A stretch of 64,000 bases of DNA from positions 124,001-188,000 of the forward strand of contig NC_013174.1 of NCBI RefSeq assembly GCF_000024065.1. The letters run 5' to 3'. The notes under the pieces were generated by a model. It saw nothing but the letters and a program-made list of their open reading frames with translations, had not been told where the DNA came from and did not search any database. This stretch comes from Jonesia denitrificans DSM 20603 (GTDB lineage: Bacteria; Actinomycetota; Actinomycetes; Actinomycetales; Cellulomonadaceae). Position numbers and translations under genes: made by a program. Positions 1 through 8,484 of the stretch are shown piece by piece; positions within the stretch are counted from its first letter, which is position 1, and each line of letters starts with the position of its first letter.

Positions 1-134
1 CCTTTGGTGACGTGGAGGCGCGCGGCAATGTCGTTGAGGGACACGGCGGCGTATCCGCGTTCGTCGAACTCTTCGGCGGCGATCCGCAGGATCGTGGTAC
101 GCGTGCGGTGTTTTTGTTCTTCGCGCGTCGACAC
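1..134 (-). CDS. TetR-family transcriptional regulator, N-terminal part
   Basis: The minus strand reads from a GTG at 134 to the window edge, so only the first 44 or so residues are present. After a charged start (STREEQKHRTR) comes TILRIAAEEFDERGYAA and SLNDIAARLHVTKG, the typical first helix and helix-turn-helix of TetR regulators. An AAAGG stands 11 bases before the GTG. The ligand-binding domain lies outside the window, so the regulated gene cannot be named. It is transcribed away from the LysR gene at 205-1095, with about 70 bases between them. Confidence 0.7.
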   Translation of the reverse strand, partial: MSTREEQKHRTRTTILRIAAEEFDERGYAAVSLNDIAARLHVTK

Positions 135-204
135 TGCTGTGGTGGCCTTTCGCTGGGAGGGTTGGGAAAACCGTATCAGGTCAGAGTGGGGGTGACATGG
201 TGGG

Positions 205-1095
205 TTAGAGGCGGATTGGTGGGGTCATTGTGGTGTGGACGTGGTCGGTGAGGAGCTGCGATGCGCGGGTGGCCGCCCGGTGGCGGGCGGTAACCATGAC
301 CAGGGGTCGGGTGGCGTCATCGTGGCGGAATGGGATAAGGGTGACATCGTCAGGGTAGGTGCGTCGCGGGACAATGGTGATGCCCAGCCCAGCACCAACC
401 AACCCCACAAGAGTGGTGATTTCTTGCCCCTCAAACGCGACGGTCGCGTGGACGCCCCACGACGCAAGAAGCGTGTCAATCGTGGTGCGCAATCCCATAC
501 CGTGACGCAAGAGGATCAGCGACTCACCGTTCAGGTCACCGCTGGTCACCGTGGTGTGACTGGCCAGCGGGTGGGTGCGAGAAACCGCAAGAACAAGTTC
601 CTCAGTAGCGATGTGCGTGTGCGAATACGTGACCGGATCCGGTGGGATCGCCACAAAACCAACATCCGCACGCCCAGCATCGAGAGCAGCCAAACATTCG
701 GGCCGTGACCCCTGGATCAACGTGAACGTCACCGATGGGTACGCTGCCGTCAGCGACCTCACAAGACGAGGAATGAACGACTCACCCAACGAATGTTGAA
801 AGACAATAGACACATCACCGCTGACATCCTGTGTGACGGCCGTAAGTGCAGCCCCAACCTGGTCCAGTGCCTTCGCTGCCGCTGCACCGAGTTCGCGTGC
901 CGCCCGCGACGGACGCACATGCCTGCCATCACGCTCACGCAACGCGACACCCACAATGCCTTCCATGCGGGCAAGAGAACGCGACACCTGAGGTTGCGGC
1001 ATCCGCAACACATCAGCAGTCGCAGTCACCTGGCCAGTCTCAGCAAACGCTGCAAGAACAGGAAGGTCCGGTAAAAGTCGGTGTGCACGATCCAC
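205..1095 (-). CDS. LysR-family transcriptional regulator
   Basis: A 296-residue LysR-type regulator, the usual family length. Residues 1-60 carry the winged helix-turn-helix (VLAAFAETGQVTATADVLRM, then QPQVSRSLARME). Residues from about 88 to 290 form the periplasmic-binding-like effector domain, including the conserved AGLGITIVP segment. It is divergent from the MFS transporter gene at 1200, which is the usual arrangement for a LysR regulator controlling its neighbour, so it probably senses a substrate of that pump. The GTG start has no spaced ribosome binding site, but a TATGTT -10-like box ends six bases before it, which suggests a leaderless message. The effector is unknown. Confidence 0.9.
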   Translation of the reverse strand: MDRAHRLLPDLPVLAAFAETGQVTATADVLRMPQPQVSRSLARMEGIVGVALRERDGRHVRPSRAARELGAAAAKALDQVGAALTAVTQDVSGDVSIVFQHSLGESFIPRLVRSLTAAYPSVTFTLIQGSRPECLAALDAGRADVGFVAIPPDPVTYSHTHIATEELVLAVSRTHPLASHTTVTSGDLNGESLILLRHGMGLRTTIDTLLASWGVHATVAFEGQEITTLVGLVGAGLGITIVPRRTYPDDVTLIPFRHDDATRPLVMVTARHRAATRASQLLTDHVHTTMTPPIRL

Positions 1096-1101
1096 CTCTC
1101 A

Positions 1102-1107
1102 AACATA
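1102..1107 (-). promoter_or_regulatory. Possible -10 box of a leaderless lysR transcript
   Basis: On the minus strand TATGTT is followed by six bases (TGAGAG) and then the GTG start of the LysR gene. The same hexamer and spacing precede the thioredoxin start at 12698. No clear -35 box at 17 bases (only TACGTT), so this is tentative. Confidence 0.35.
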
Positions 1108-1199
1108 ACAACAACGCATGAAAAAACGTAGCCAACAACCATTAGTGTTATGCGTCCGGCGGGAGTAAGTTACCAAACACCCCACCCAGCCCACACACC

Positions 1200-2498
1200 A
1201 TGACCACACCCACCCAACCCCACACCCGCATCGACAATCCACCACCCCGCACGCACCACACCACCCCCGATACCCACCCAACCAGTGCCGACCGTCACCT
1301 CCTCACCGCACTCTTCACCGCCGGACTCGTCACCTTCGCGCAAATCTACGCACCCCAAGCAGCGCTCCCACACATCGCCCACGACCTCCACATCCCCCCA
1401 GGCCACACCGCAACCATCATCTCCGCAGGAACCCTCGGCTTCGCCGCCGGCGTCATCCCCTGGGTCCACACCCACACCCGCCTCGGCTGGCGACGCTCCC
1501 TCACCACCGCCCTCATCACCGGCACCACACTCAACACCCTCAGCATCCTCGCCCCCACCCTCACCGTGCTCCTCATCACCCGATTTACCGCAGGCATCGC
1601 GCTCGCAGCGATCCCCGCGCTCGCGCTCGCACGAACCCACAACCACCTGACAGCCCAGAACGCCACCCAAGGAGCGGGGGTATTCGTTGCCGGAAATGCC
1701 ATCGGCGGGGTCCTCGGGCGACTCCTCACCGGAGTCCTCGCGATCCACACAACATGGCAAATCGGAATGCTCGCAGTGACCCTACTCAGCGCCGCCGGAA
1801 CCCTCGTGTTCCTCCGCCACGCGCCCGCCGACGACACCACGCCCAACAGTTCCCGCACCGAGCATGCGACGCTCGGCAGCTCCCGCACCGCGCACACACC
1901 GCCCGGCAGCTCCCGCGTCCCCCGTTCTCACGCCACCCACCCTTGGGTTACCGCCCTACGCTCCCGGGCTGTTCGCAGGCTGTGCACCCAAGGGTTCCTC
2001 ATCATGGGTGTCTTCGTCACCGTGTACAGCTTTGTCGGGTTCAGGCTGACCCAGTCACCGTTGCATGTCTCACCGACGCTTGTTGTCTGGGCCTTTGGGT
2101 TGTTTGCGCTCGGCGGGCCCGTGTCCCTTGCAGCGTCCCACCGCGCCGCCAGGCAGGGCCGGGTGCTGGTTGTTGCAGGCGCATCGGTACTCACAGCCTG
2201 CGGATTAGCCCTCACCCTCATCCCACACGTTGCGGCAGTTCTCACCGGATTGACCTTGCTCACAGTGGGCTTTTTTGCCGGTCAAAGCATCCTCACGGGG
2301 TGGGTCCAGGCCGCCGTGCCTGACGCTCGGCATCACGCGGCTGCGCTCTATACGATCGCCTACTATGCGGGCGGCGCCACGATTGGTTGGGTCGCGGGGA
2401 TCCTCTACACGCACGAGGGGTGGGTAGGCGTCATTGTGGTCACTGCACTGTGCACGGTGACTGGGTTCCTCCTCAGCCTCACGATGCGCCACCACTAA
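1200..2498 (+). CDS. MFS transporter (YnfM-like), probable drug or metabolite exporter
   Basis: A 432-residue integral membrane protein of the major facilitator superfamily. After a hydrophilic, His/Pro/Thr-rich N-terminus of about 35 residues, hydrophobic segments follow at regular spacing in two halves. The loop after helix 2 holds HTRLGWRRS, the equivalent of MFS motif A, and the segment GVFVAGNAIGGVLGRLLTGVL matches exporters of the YnfM/AraJ type. The central cytoplasmic loop (about residues 213-245) contains three copies of a ten-residue SSRTxHxxxG unit. No Shine-Dalgarno is visible before the ATG. The divergent LysR regulator is the likely controller. Substrate not predictable. Confidence 0.85.
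   Translation: MTTPTQPHTRIDNPPPRTHHTTPDTHPTSADRHLLTALFTAGLVTFAQIYAPQAALPHIAHDLHIPPGHTATIISAGTLGFAAGVIPWVHTHTRLGWRRSLTTALITGTTLNTLSILAPTLTVLLITRFTAGIALAAIPALALARTHNHLTAQNATQGAGVFVAGNAIGGVLGRLLTGVLAIHTTWQIGMLAVTLLSAAGTLVFLRHAPADDTTPNSSRTEHATLGSSRTAHTPPGSSRVPRSHATHPWVTALRSRAVRRLCTQGFLIMGVFVTVYSFVGFRLTQSPLHVSPTLVVWAFGLFALGGPVSLAASHRAARQGRVLVVAGASVLTACGLALTLIPHVAAVLTGLTLLTVGFFAGQSILTGWVQAAVPDARHHAAALYTIAYYAGGATIGWVAGILYTHEGWVGVIVVTALCTVTGFLLSLTMRHH
1845..1920 (+). repeat. In-frame 30-bp tandem repeat within the MFS gene
   Basis: Two and a half copies of a 30-bp unit (cores at 1845, 1875 and 1905; each contains CAGYTCCCGC) encode the decapeptide repeat in the central loop of the transporter. Being a multiple of three, it can expand or contract without breaking the frame. 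Confidence 0.8.
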
Positions 2499-2512
2499 AG
2501 AATGCCCGCCTC

Positions 2513-2580
2513 GCCTGCCCGCCTCGGCGTTCCCCCGTCCAGCCCGCGCCTGCCTGCCCGCCTCGGCGTTCCCCCGTCCA
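2513..2580. repeat. Perfect 29-bp direct repeat, period 39
   Basis: The 29 bases at 2513-2541 recur exactly at 2552-2580 (both contain CCTCGGCGTTCCCCCGTCCA). They lie in the space between the convergent MFS and alcohol dehydrogenase genes and encode nothing obvious. Confidence 0.85.
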
Positions 2581-2647
2581 TGTGGACCATTTCGGTGCTG
2601 TGAGGACCACTTATTCCTACACTTTCGCGAGCAAAATGGTCCACATG
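2579..2647. repeat. 14-bp perfect inverted repeat with 41-base spacer
   Basis: CATGTGGACCATTT at 2579-2592 is exactly reverse-complemented at 2634-2647. A further GGACCAC half-copy lies inside. The element abuts the second direct repeat and is followed by a run of ten G at 2657-2666. It could be a terminator for the convergent genes or a tiny palindromic mobile repeat. Confidence 0.7.
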
Positions 2648-2685
2648 CGGGGAAGCGGGGGGGGGGAGGGGTGGGGTGCTGGGGG

Positions 2686-3732
2686 TCAGCTCACCAGGGT
2701 GGAGGTGTCGATCACGAAGCGGTAGCGGACGTCCGAGGTGAGAACCCGATCCCACGCATCGTTAATCTGGTCAGCGGACACCACTTCAACCTCAGGGGCA
2801 ATGCCCTGTTCCGCGCAGTAGTCCAACATTTCTTGGGTTTGCGCGATACCACCAATCATGGAACCAGCGAACGTGCGGCGGCCACCAATAAGGTTCCCAG
2901 CGCGCACAGACAACGGTTCCGCAGGTGCGCCCACGTTCACAAGGGCGCCGTTGACCGCCAGCAAGCCAAGGAAAGCATCGACATCGAATGGCGCACTCAC
3001 CGTGTTGATGATGAGGTCAAAGGACCCAGCGAGCCGAGAGAACATGTCGGGGTCACTTGTTTGGTCGTAATGCGATGCGCCGAGACGCAGGCCATCAGCT
3101 TTCTTTGACAACGTGCGGGAAATGACGGTGACCTCAGCTCCCATCGCCACAGCAAACTTCACGGCCATATGCCCCAACCCGCCCAGGCCCACAACTGCCA
3201 CCTGTTTCCCTGGGCCAGCGCCCCAGTGCCGCAGGGGAGAGTAGGTGGTGATGCCCGCGCACAGCAACGGTGCTGCTTTCTCAAACGGGATCGCATCTGG
3301 GATAGACAACACAAATTTCTCTGTCACAACAATTTCGGTGGCGTACCCACCTTGAGTGATCGTGCCATCGACGTCGGTAGCGCCGTAGGTGCCCACCATT
3401 CCCTTGACACAGTATTGTTCGTCGCCCGCCTCACAATTGACGCACGACCCACAGGAGTTGACCATGCATCCCACACCAACCCGGTCACCAACCTTGTGCC
3501 GAGTCACCGACCCACCCACGTCGACAACGACGCCAGCGATTTCGTGGCCAACAGTTAAGGGGTAGGGCTGCGGCCCCCAGTCTCCTCGCACCGTGTGAAT
3601 ATCTGAGTGGCAAATACCCGCCCACTGAATGTCGATGCGCACATCGTGCGGCCCGACATTGCGCCGTTCGATTGTGCCTGGGGTCAGCGGATCCGTTGCG
3701 GAGTGGGCAACGTATGCAGGAATGGTTGACAT
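2686..3732 (-). CDS. Zinc-dependent NAD(P) alcohol dehydrogenase (AdhC/YahK-like)
   Basis: A 348-residue medium-chain dehydrogenase of the cinnamyl-alcohol-dehydrogenase group, oxidising alcohols or reducing aldehydes, often with NADPH. The catalytic zinc site is seen as ICHSD near residue 40 and GHE about 20 residues later. The structural zinc site is complete ([16 protein letters not shown], then QYC). The Rossmann motif [13 protein letters not shown] follows. The ATG at 3732 has GGAAGGA eight bases upstream, so I prefer it to upstream in-frame starts. It stands alone, convergent with the MFS gene. Physiological substrate not determinable. Confidence 0.9.
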   Translation of the reverse strand: MSTIPAYVAHSATDPLTPGTIERRNVGPHDVRIDIQWAGICHSDIHTVRGDWGPQPYPLTVGHEIAGVVVDVGGSVTRHKVGDRVGVGCMVNSCGSCVNCEAGDEQYCVKGMVGTYGATDVDGTITQGGYATEIVVTEKFVLSIPDAIPFEKAAPLLCAGITTYSPLRHWGAGPGKQVAVVGLGGLGHMAVKFAVAMGAEVTVISRTLSKKADGLRLGASHYDQTSDPDMFSRLAGSFDLIINTVSAPFDVDAFLGLLAVNGALVNVGAPAEPLSVRAGNLIGGRRTFAGSMIGGIAQTQEMLDYCAEQGIAPEVEVVSADQINDAWDRVLTSDVRYRFVIDTSTLVS

Positions 3733-3927
3733 GAGAGTCCTTCCAAGAATGGGTGTTCTCCTAGTCAAGCAGACCAGTTCCAGAGTGTCCTGACCAAGCA
3801 CGCCCCTGCGGGCTGTGAACCGGTAGCAGCCGTGAACGTGTGGTGTTTTCTGGTGATGACATCTGTCATGGTGAAGTGGTGACGCTTAGCAGTGTTGCGT
3901 TGGGCGTTGTTGAGTAAGGATGAAACC

Positions 3928-4836
3928 ATGACAACGGGCGATGCGGTGGTGTTGAGTGGGGTTTCGCAGACTTTTCGAACCGCTGATGGTGTGGTGACGG
4001 CGGTTGATGATGTGTCGTTGCGGGTGGGGCATGGCGAGATTGTGGCGTTTCTTGGGCCGAATGGGGCGGGGAAGACGACCACTATTGACATGGTGTTGGG
4101 GTTGACGGTTCCTTCTGCTGGGCATGTTGAGGTGTTGGGTGTGTCTCCGCGTGCTGCGGTGCGTTCTGGCCGGGTGTCTGCGTTGCTGCAGACTGGCGGG
4201 TTGTTGCATGACTTGACGGTGGGGGAGACGGTCCGGGTGATCGCCGGGTTGCATGGGTTACCGGCTTCTCGTGTGAGTGATGTGATGCGCCGTGCTGGGT
4301 TGGAGCAGGTTGCGGTGCGGAAGGTGTCGAAGTGTTCGGGTGGGGAGCAGCAGCGTGTGAAGTTTGCGTTGGCGTTGTTGCCGGACCCCGATGTGTTGAT
4401 TTTGGATGAGCCGACTGCGGGGATGGATGTGTCGGCTCGGCGTGCGTTTTGGGCGACGATGCAGAAGGAAGCTGCGCAGGGGCGCACAGTGATTTTTGCG
4501 ACTCATTATTTGCAGGAGGCGGAGGATTTTTCGCAGCGGACGGTCCTTCTTGCGCATGGGCGCATCATTGCTGATGGTCCAACGAAGCAGATCCGGTCGA
4601 TGGTGGGCGGTCGAACGGTGAGTGCGGTGGTGCCTGACGATGCGCTGGTTGCCGAGGTGGGTGGGTTGCCTGGTGTGTCGGTGGTGGAGGTGCGTGAGGG
4701 GCGGGTTGTGGTGGTGACTTCGCAGTCGGATGAGGTGGCGTTGTGGTTGTTGTCGCGTGGTGCGCGGGACATGGAGATCACGGCTCCGAGTTTGGAATCG
4801 GCTTTTGTTGAGTTGACGGGACGTGATCAGGCGTGA
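3928..4836 (+). CDS. ABC transporter ATP-binding protein (drug/lipid exporter type)
   Basis: A 302-residue ATPase that powers the permease encoded next. Walker A is GPNGAGKTT, the signature is CSGGEQQ (a variant of LSGGQ), Walker B is VLILDEPTAGMD and the switch histidine lies in FATHYLQEAE. A C-terminal extension of about 80 residues resembles the regulatory domain of drug-export ATPases. The ATG at 3928 has AAGGA seven bases upstream. It starts a run of four genes, each overlapping the next by four bases (exporter, permease, sensor kinase, response regulator), so the pump is probably induced through that two-component system. Wobble positions are unusually rich in G and T. Confidence 0.92.
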   Translation: MTTGDAVVLSGVSQTFRTADGVVTAVDDVSLRVGHGEIVAFLGPNGAGKTTTIDMVLGLTVPSAGHVEVLGVSPRAAVRSGRVSALLQTGGLLHDLTVGETVRVIAGLHGLPASRVSDVMRRAGLEQVAVRKVSKCSGGEQQRVKFALALLPDPDVLILDEPTAGMDVSARRAFWATMQKEAAQGRTVIFATHYLQEAEDFSQRTVLLAHGRIIADGPTKQIRSMVGGRTVSAVVPDDALVAEVGGLPGVSVVEVREGRVVVVTSQSDEVALWLLSRGARDMEITAPSLESAFVELTGRDQA

Positions 4837-5582
4837 ATATGACGTTGTTTCGGGTTGATGTGGTCCGCCAGTTGCGGGACGTGGGGAACATTATTTTTGT
4901 GTTGGTGATGCCTACGTTAATGTTTGTGATTTTTGGTGCGGCGCAAAGTTATGGGTCGGAACCTGCGTGGAATGCGAATGTCAGTTTTTACATTATGGTG
5001 TCGATGGCGTGTTATGGGGCGGCGTTGTCGGCGGTGAATATTGCGGCGACTGCTGCGTTGGAGCAGATGCAGGGGTGGGGTCGTCAGTTGGGGTTGACGC
5101 CGGCGTCGGGGGGAACGTTAGTGGGGACGAAGGTGATGGTGGCGTTGACGTTCACTGCGTGTGCTGTGGGTTTGGTGTTTGTGACGGGTGTTGTGTCTGG
5201 TGCCAGGGCGGACAGTGTGTGGGTTTGGGTGTGGTCGTATGTTGTTATTCTTGCGGGTTCTTCGTTATTTGCGTTGATGGGTTTTGCTATTGCAGTGAAT
5301 TTCCGGTCTGATTCTGCCAGTGGGTTGGCATCTGGTGCGATTGTGTTGTTGAGCTTTTTGGGGAATGTGTTTACCCCGTTGTCGGGGACGATGTTGATGA
5401 TCGCGAAGTTCACTCCGTTGTATGGGTTTGTGTCGTTGGCTCGGTGGCCGCAGCTTGAGGGGCACATTCTTGATGGTGGGCGTGATTCGTTGTGGGTGAT
5501 TGTGGCGAACGTGTGTGGGTGGGCGTTGGTGTGCGCCACGTTTGCTGTGGTGGGTGCGCGTCGTGGGCGGCGCCGCCAGTGA
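4833..5582 (+). CDS. ABC-2 type permease
   Basis: A 249-residue membrane protein with about six hydrophobic segments, beginning with NIIFVLVMPTLMFVIFG, characteristic of ABC-2 exporters. The GTG start at 4833 overlaps the ATPase stop by four bases (GTGA). An alternative ATG lies at 4839. It forms the channel half of the exporter with the upstream ATPase. Exporters of this class coupled to a DesK/LiaS-type kinase often respond to membrane or cell-wall stress, but that role is inferred. Confidence 0.9.
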   Translation: MNMTLFRVDVVRQLRDVGNIIFVLVMPTLMFVIFGAAQSYGSEPAWNANVSFYIMVSMACYGAALSAVNIAATAALEQMQGWGRQLGLTPASGGTLVGTKVMVALTFTACAVGLVFVTGVVSGARADSVWVWVWSYVVILAGSSLFALMGFAIAVNFRSDSASGLASGAIVLLSFLGNVFTPLSGTMLMIAKFTPLYGFVSLARWPQLEGHILDGGRDSLWVIVANVCGWALVCATFAVVGARRGRRRQ

Positions 5583-6742
5583 GCGTGTGGAGTGTGGTGC
5601 GGGAGCGTCGTGAGTTGGCGCTCCCCGCTATTTTTTTGGTGTTCCTCATCCCGCAGGTAGTCAATGTGTGGGCATCGCATGATGCGTGGTGGGTGCGCGT
5701 GGTGGGTGTGGGGTTGGTTATTGGTTTTGCGGTTGTGTACATGTGGGGTTTTTACCGCTTCCCGATGCCGGTTTTTGGTCCTCCTGAGCGTTCCGTGTGG
5801 TGGGTGTTTGTGGTGTTGACGGCGCTGACGGGTGGTCTCAGTGTGTTGGTGGGGCCGGTTGCGTTGGCGACGCTTCCGTTTCATGTGGCGGCTGCGTGTT
5901 ATTTGTTGCGACGGCCGGTTGCTGTTGTTGTGGCGATGTTTTATGTCCTTGGGGTTGTTACGGTGTTGCGCGGTCTGGGGGTGTGGGATGAGTTGTCGTT
6001 TATCCCGTGGCTGGTGGCGGGTGTGTTTGCCGGTAATTTTGTGCTTTCGTCAGTGTTTATTGGTGATGTGCGCACGATGCAGGTGGAGCAGGAGTTGGCT
6101 GTGACTCGGGAGCGTGAGCGCCTCGCCCGTGATGTTCATGATTCGTTGGGTCACACGTTGACGGTGGTGTCGATTAAGGCTGAGTTGGCGTCACGGTTGG
6201 TGTCGTCGCAGCCGGAGCGGGCGGCGCGTGAGCTTGTTGAGGTGCGTGATCATGTTCGTGATGCGCTTTCTCAGGTGCGTGATGTGGTGACGGGGTTGAC
6301 TCATCACAGTATTGCTGACCATGTTTCTGCGTTGAGGTATTCGATGGATGGCGCGGGTCTTGATGTTGAGGTGACGGGGTCTATGCAGGGTGTTCCGCAG
6401 CGTGTGGTGGAGTCGGTGGGGTGGATTGTGCGGGAGGCGGGGACGAATGTGTTGCGTCATGCGCGCGCTTCGCGTTGTACGATCGCGGTGACTTCTCGCG
6501 ACTTGACTATCACTGACAATGGGGTGGGGATTCCCGCCCACTTCACGGGTGTGTTGACCTCTCCGGTGGCTGCCGGGTCGGACACCATGTCGGCGAACAT
6601 GCGGGGACCAGGCCCGCAGTTGCCGGGTCGGCATGGCATCACAAGTATGACGCAGCGGGCCGCTGATGCTGGTTTGACGTTGACGATTACTGTTCCCGCC
6701 GGTGGCGGGACGACCCTGACTGTTGGGTGGGACATCCCATGA
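5579..6742 (+). CDS. Sensor histidine kinase (HisKA_3, DesK/NarL partner type)
   Basis: A 387-residue membrane kinase. About five transmembrane segments occupy residues 10-165. The dimerisation/phosphorylation helix ERERLARDVHDSLGHTLTV carries the phospho-accepting histidine in the HDxLGH context. The ATP-binding domain shows REAGTNVLRHA (N box) and DNGVGIP (G box). The GTG at 5579 overlaps the permease stop by four bases and is preferred over longer frames that would run back into the permease. It lacks a large extracellular sensor domain, so it probably senses within the membrane. Its partner is the regulator encoded next. Confidence 0.92.
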   Translation: MSVWSVVRERRELALPAIFLVFLIPQVVNVWASHDAWWVRVVGVGLVIGFAVVYMWGFYRFPMPVFGPPERSVWWVFVVLTALTGGLSVLVGPVALATLPFHVAAACYLLRRPVAVVVAMFYVLGVVTVLRGLGVWDELSFIPWLVAGVFAGNFVLSSVFIGDVRTMQVEQELAVTRERERLARDVHDSLGHTLTVVSIKAELASRLVSSQPERAARELVEVRDHVRDALSQVRDVVTGLTHHSIADHVSALRYSMDGAGLDVEVTGSMQGVPQRVVESVGWIVREAGTNVLRHARASRCTIAVTSRDLTITDNGVGIPAHFTGVLTSPVAAGSDTMSANMRGPGPQLPGRHGITSMTQRAADAGLTLTITVPAGGGTTLTVGWDIP

Positions 6743-7356
6743 CTATTCGTGTTCTTATCGCTGACGATCAGGCGCTTGTTCGTTCTGGTTTGGCTGCGCT
6801 TCTTGACCTTGAGCCGGACATTGAGGTGGTGGCTGAGGTGAGTACGGGGGCACAGGCAATTTCGGTGATTCCGTCAACACGCCCGCACGTGTGTTTGATG
6901 GATGTCCAAATGCCTGATCTCAACGGCATTGAGGCAACTCAGTCCATCACCTGCGACCATCCTGGTGTGGCGGTCATTATGGTGACGACTTTTGGGCGTA
7001 CTGGGTACTTGAAGGATGCGCTTGCGGCTGGTGCCCGAGGGTTCATTGTGAAGGACACTCCGGCGTCTCAGCTCGCGGAAACGATCCGGGCTGTGCACCG
7101 GGGGATTCGTGTGGTGGATCCGGAGTTGGCGGCATCGTCGTTGGCGGAGGGGTCGAACCCGTTGACAGACCGGGAACAGGACGCGTTGCGGTGTGCGTTG
7201 ACGGGTGACACGGTCGCGGGGATCGCTGCCCGTTTGCATGTGAGCGCGGGGTCAGCCCGCAACTTACTGTCGCAGGGCATTCAGAAAACGGGGGCAGCGA
7301 ATCGGGTACAGGCGGCCCGTATTGCGTCTGAACGCGGCTGGATTCCCCCCTTGTGA
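6739..7356 (+). CDS. Response regulator, NarL/LuxR type
   Basis: A 205-residue regulator. The receiver domain (about 1-120) has the acidic pair ADDQ, the phospho-acceptor aspartate in CLMDVQMPD, and the conserved lysine in IVKDTPAS. The DNA-binding domain has the LuxR-type helix-turn-helix (LTDREQDALRCAL, then VAGIAARLHVSAGSARN). The ATG overlaps the kinase stop (ATGA). It most likely controls the exporter operon in which it sits. Confidence 0.92.
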   Translation: MTIRVLIADDQALVRSGLAALLDLEPDIEVVAEVSTGAQAISVIPSTRPHVCLMDVQMPDLNGIEATQSITCDHPGVAVIMVTTFGRTGYLKDALAAGARGFIVKDTPASQLAETIRAVHRGIRVVDPELAASSLAEGSNPLTDREQDALRCALTGDTVAGIAARLHVSAGSARNLLSQGIQKTGAANRVQAARIASERGWIPPL

Positions 7357-7415
7357 CTGGGTGCGCCACGTGACACGGACAGTCACTGTGGCTGGAGGTG
7401 CGGCACACTAAAGGT

Positions 7416-8462
7416 ATGGATATCGTTTTGACGGTCCTTTTCGTCGCCGCTGCAACCCACGGGTTTGTGACCCAACCGCGTCGTGTACGCAACATGGTGT
7501 ACGTGGGGTTCGCGGTGATGTTTGCGGTTCTGGCTGTGACTGCCCAGGGTGGGAACAACACGATCGTTGGGGTGGGGATCGCCCTGTTCGGGGTGGGGTT
7601 TTTGTTGTCCATCCCGGTGTTGGCGATCACGTTCCTTGCGTGGGGTGTCAGCGGGTTCCGCCGTGATGTGCCACGTTTCGCGGTGGTGGGGATTCTTGCG
7701 GGGATCGCCCTGATGTGTGCACCGGTGGTGCCGTTCGCCATGATTTCGCAGCACTCTCCGGGACGGATTTGGGCGAGCTTGTGGCTGGTCATGATTATTG
7801 GGTATTTGGGGTTCGCGTTCACCTGCTACCTTGCTTACACGTTCTTGTATGCGGCTGTGCCTGAGCGGTTCATCTCGTCTTATATTGTGGTGTTAGGGTC
7901 CGAGCTGGACGGCGACCAGGTCACCCCGGTGCTTGCGTCCCGCCTCAACTATGCGATCACCCTGTACGCGAACTATTCGGCGTTCCATGGTGAAACTGCC
8001 ATTGTGGTCAGTGGTGGGACACCTGAACCGCCTACCGATGCGCCCGCCCAGTCCCCTGAGTCGGCACCGGTGGCACCGGGGCCGGCTTCTGTCGCTGAGG
8101 CGCACGCTATGCGTGACTATCTCACGAACCACGGGATTCCAGCTCGTGACATTGTTGTTGAAGACACGGCGCTCACCACTGAAGATAACCTCATCCAATC
8201 ACGGCTACTCATCCCCGAACCAGACGCACCTCTTGCTGTTGTGACAAGCAACTACCACGTGTACCGCACCACCACCCTCGCCCGCCAGCTGGGGGTCCGT
8301 GCCCACGTGTATGGTGCGCCAACCCCACGCGGGTTCCTTGCCGGTTCGCTCCTGCGCGAATTCGCGGCAATCCTCACCCACACCGTTCTCCCCAACGTCC
8401 TCATCATCATTGGCCTCACCGGGCTTTGCCTCATTGGCCTGCGCTCCACCATCGGCGGGTAA
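7416..8462 (+). CDS. Membrane protein with C-terminal DUF218 (YdcF/SanA) domain
   Basis: A 348-residue protein. Five hydrophobic segments fill residues 1-150, followed by a DUF218 domain (YIVVLGSELDGD, VVSGGTPEP, VVEDTALTTEDN, VVTSNYHVYRTTTLAR). Such proteins are linked to envelope barrier function and cell-wall carrier metabolism in other bacteria; the reaction is unknown. A proline/alanine-rich insert follows the SGG motif. The start is uncertain: ATG at 7416 has GGAGG rather far upstream (17 bases), and a GTG at 7398 is possible. It follows the response regulator by 59 bases. Confidence 0.8.
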   Translation: MDIVLTVLFVAAATHGFVTQPRRVRNMVYVGFAVMFAVLAVTAQGGNNTIVGVGIALFGVGFLLSIPVLAITFLAWGVSGFRRDVPRFAVVGILAGIALMCAPVVPFAMISQHSPGRIWASLWLVMIIGYLGFAFTCYLAYTFLYAAVPERFISSYIVVLGSELDGDQVTPVLASRLNYAITLYANYSAFHGETAIVVSGGTPEPPTDAPAQSPESAPVAPGPASVAEAHAMRDYLTNHGIPARDIVVEDTALTTEDNLIQSRLLIPEPDAPLAVVTSNYHVYRTTTLARQLGVRAHVYGAPTPRGFLAGSLLREFAAILTHTVLPNVLIIIGLTGLCLIGLRSTIGG

Positions 8463-8484
8463 CACTCCAACGACAAGGATCACC

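Noticed and set aside
2657-2666. G10 run as a phase-variation switch
   Set aside because: It lies downstream of the alcohol dehydrogenase and MFS genes, not in a coding frame or promoter spacer, so it is unlikely to switch either gene; noted only as a sequence-quality risk.
5084-5884. Long open frame on the minus strand opposite the permease and kinase genes
   Set aside because: It is antisense to two well-supported genes; it is open because those genes use G/T-ending codons and few stops arise on the other strand. The product is low-complexity His/Thr/Pro/Arg sequence without domains.
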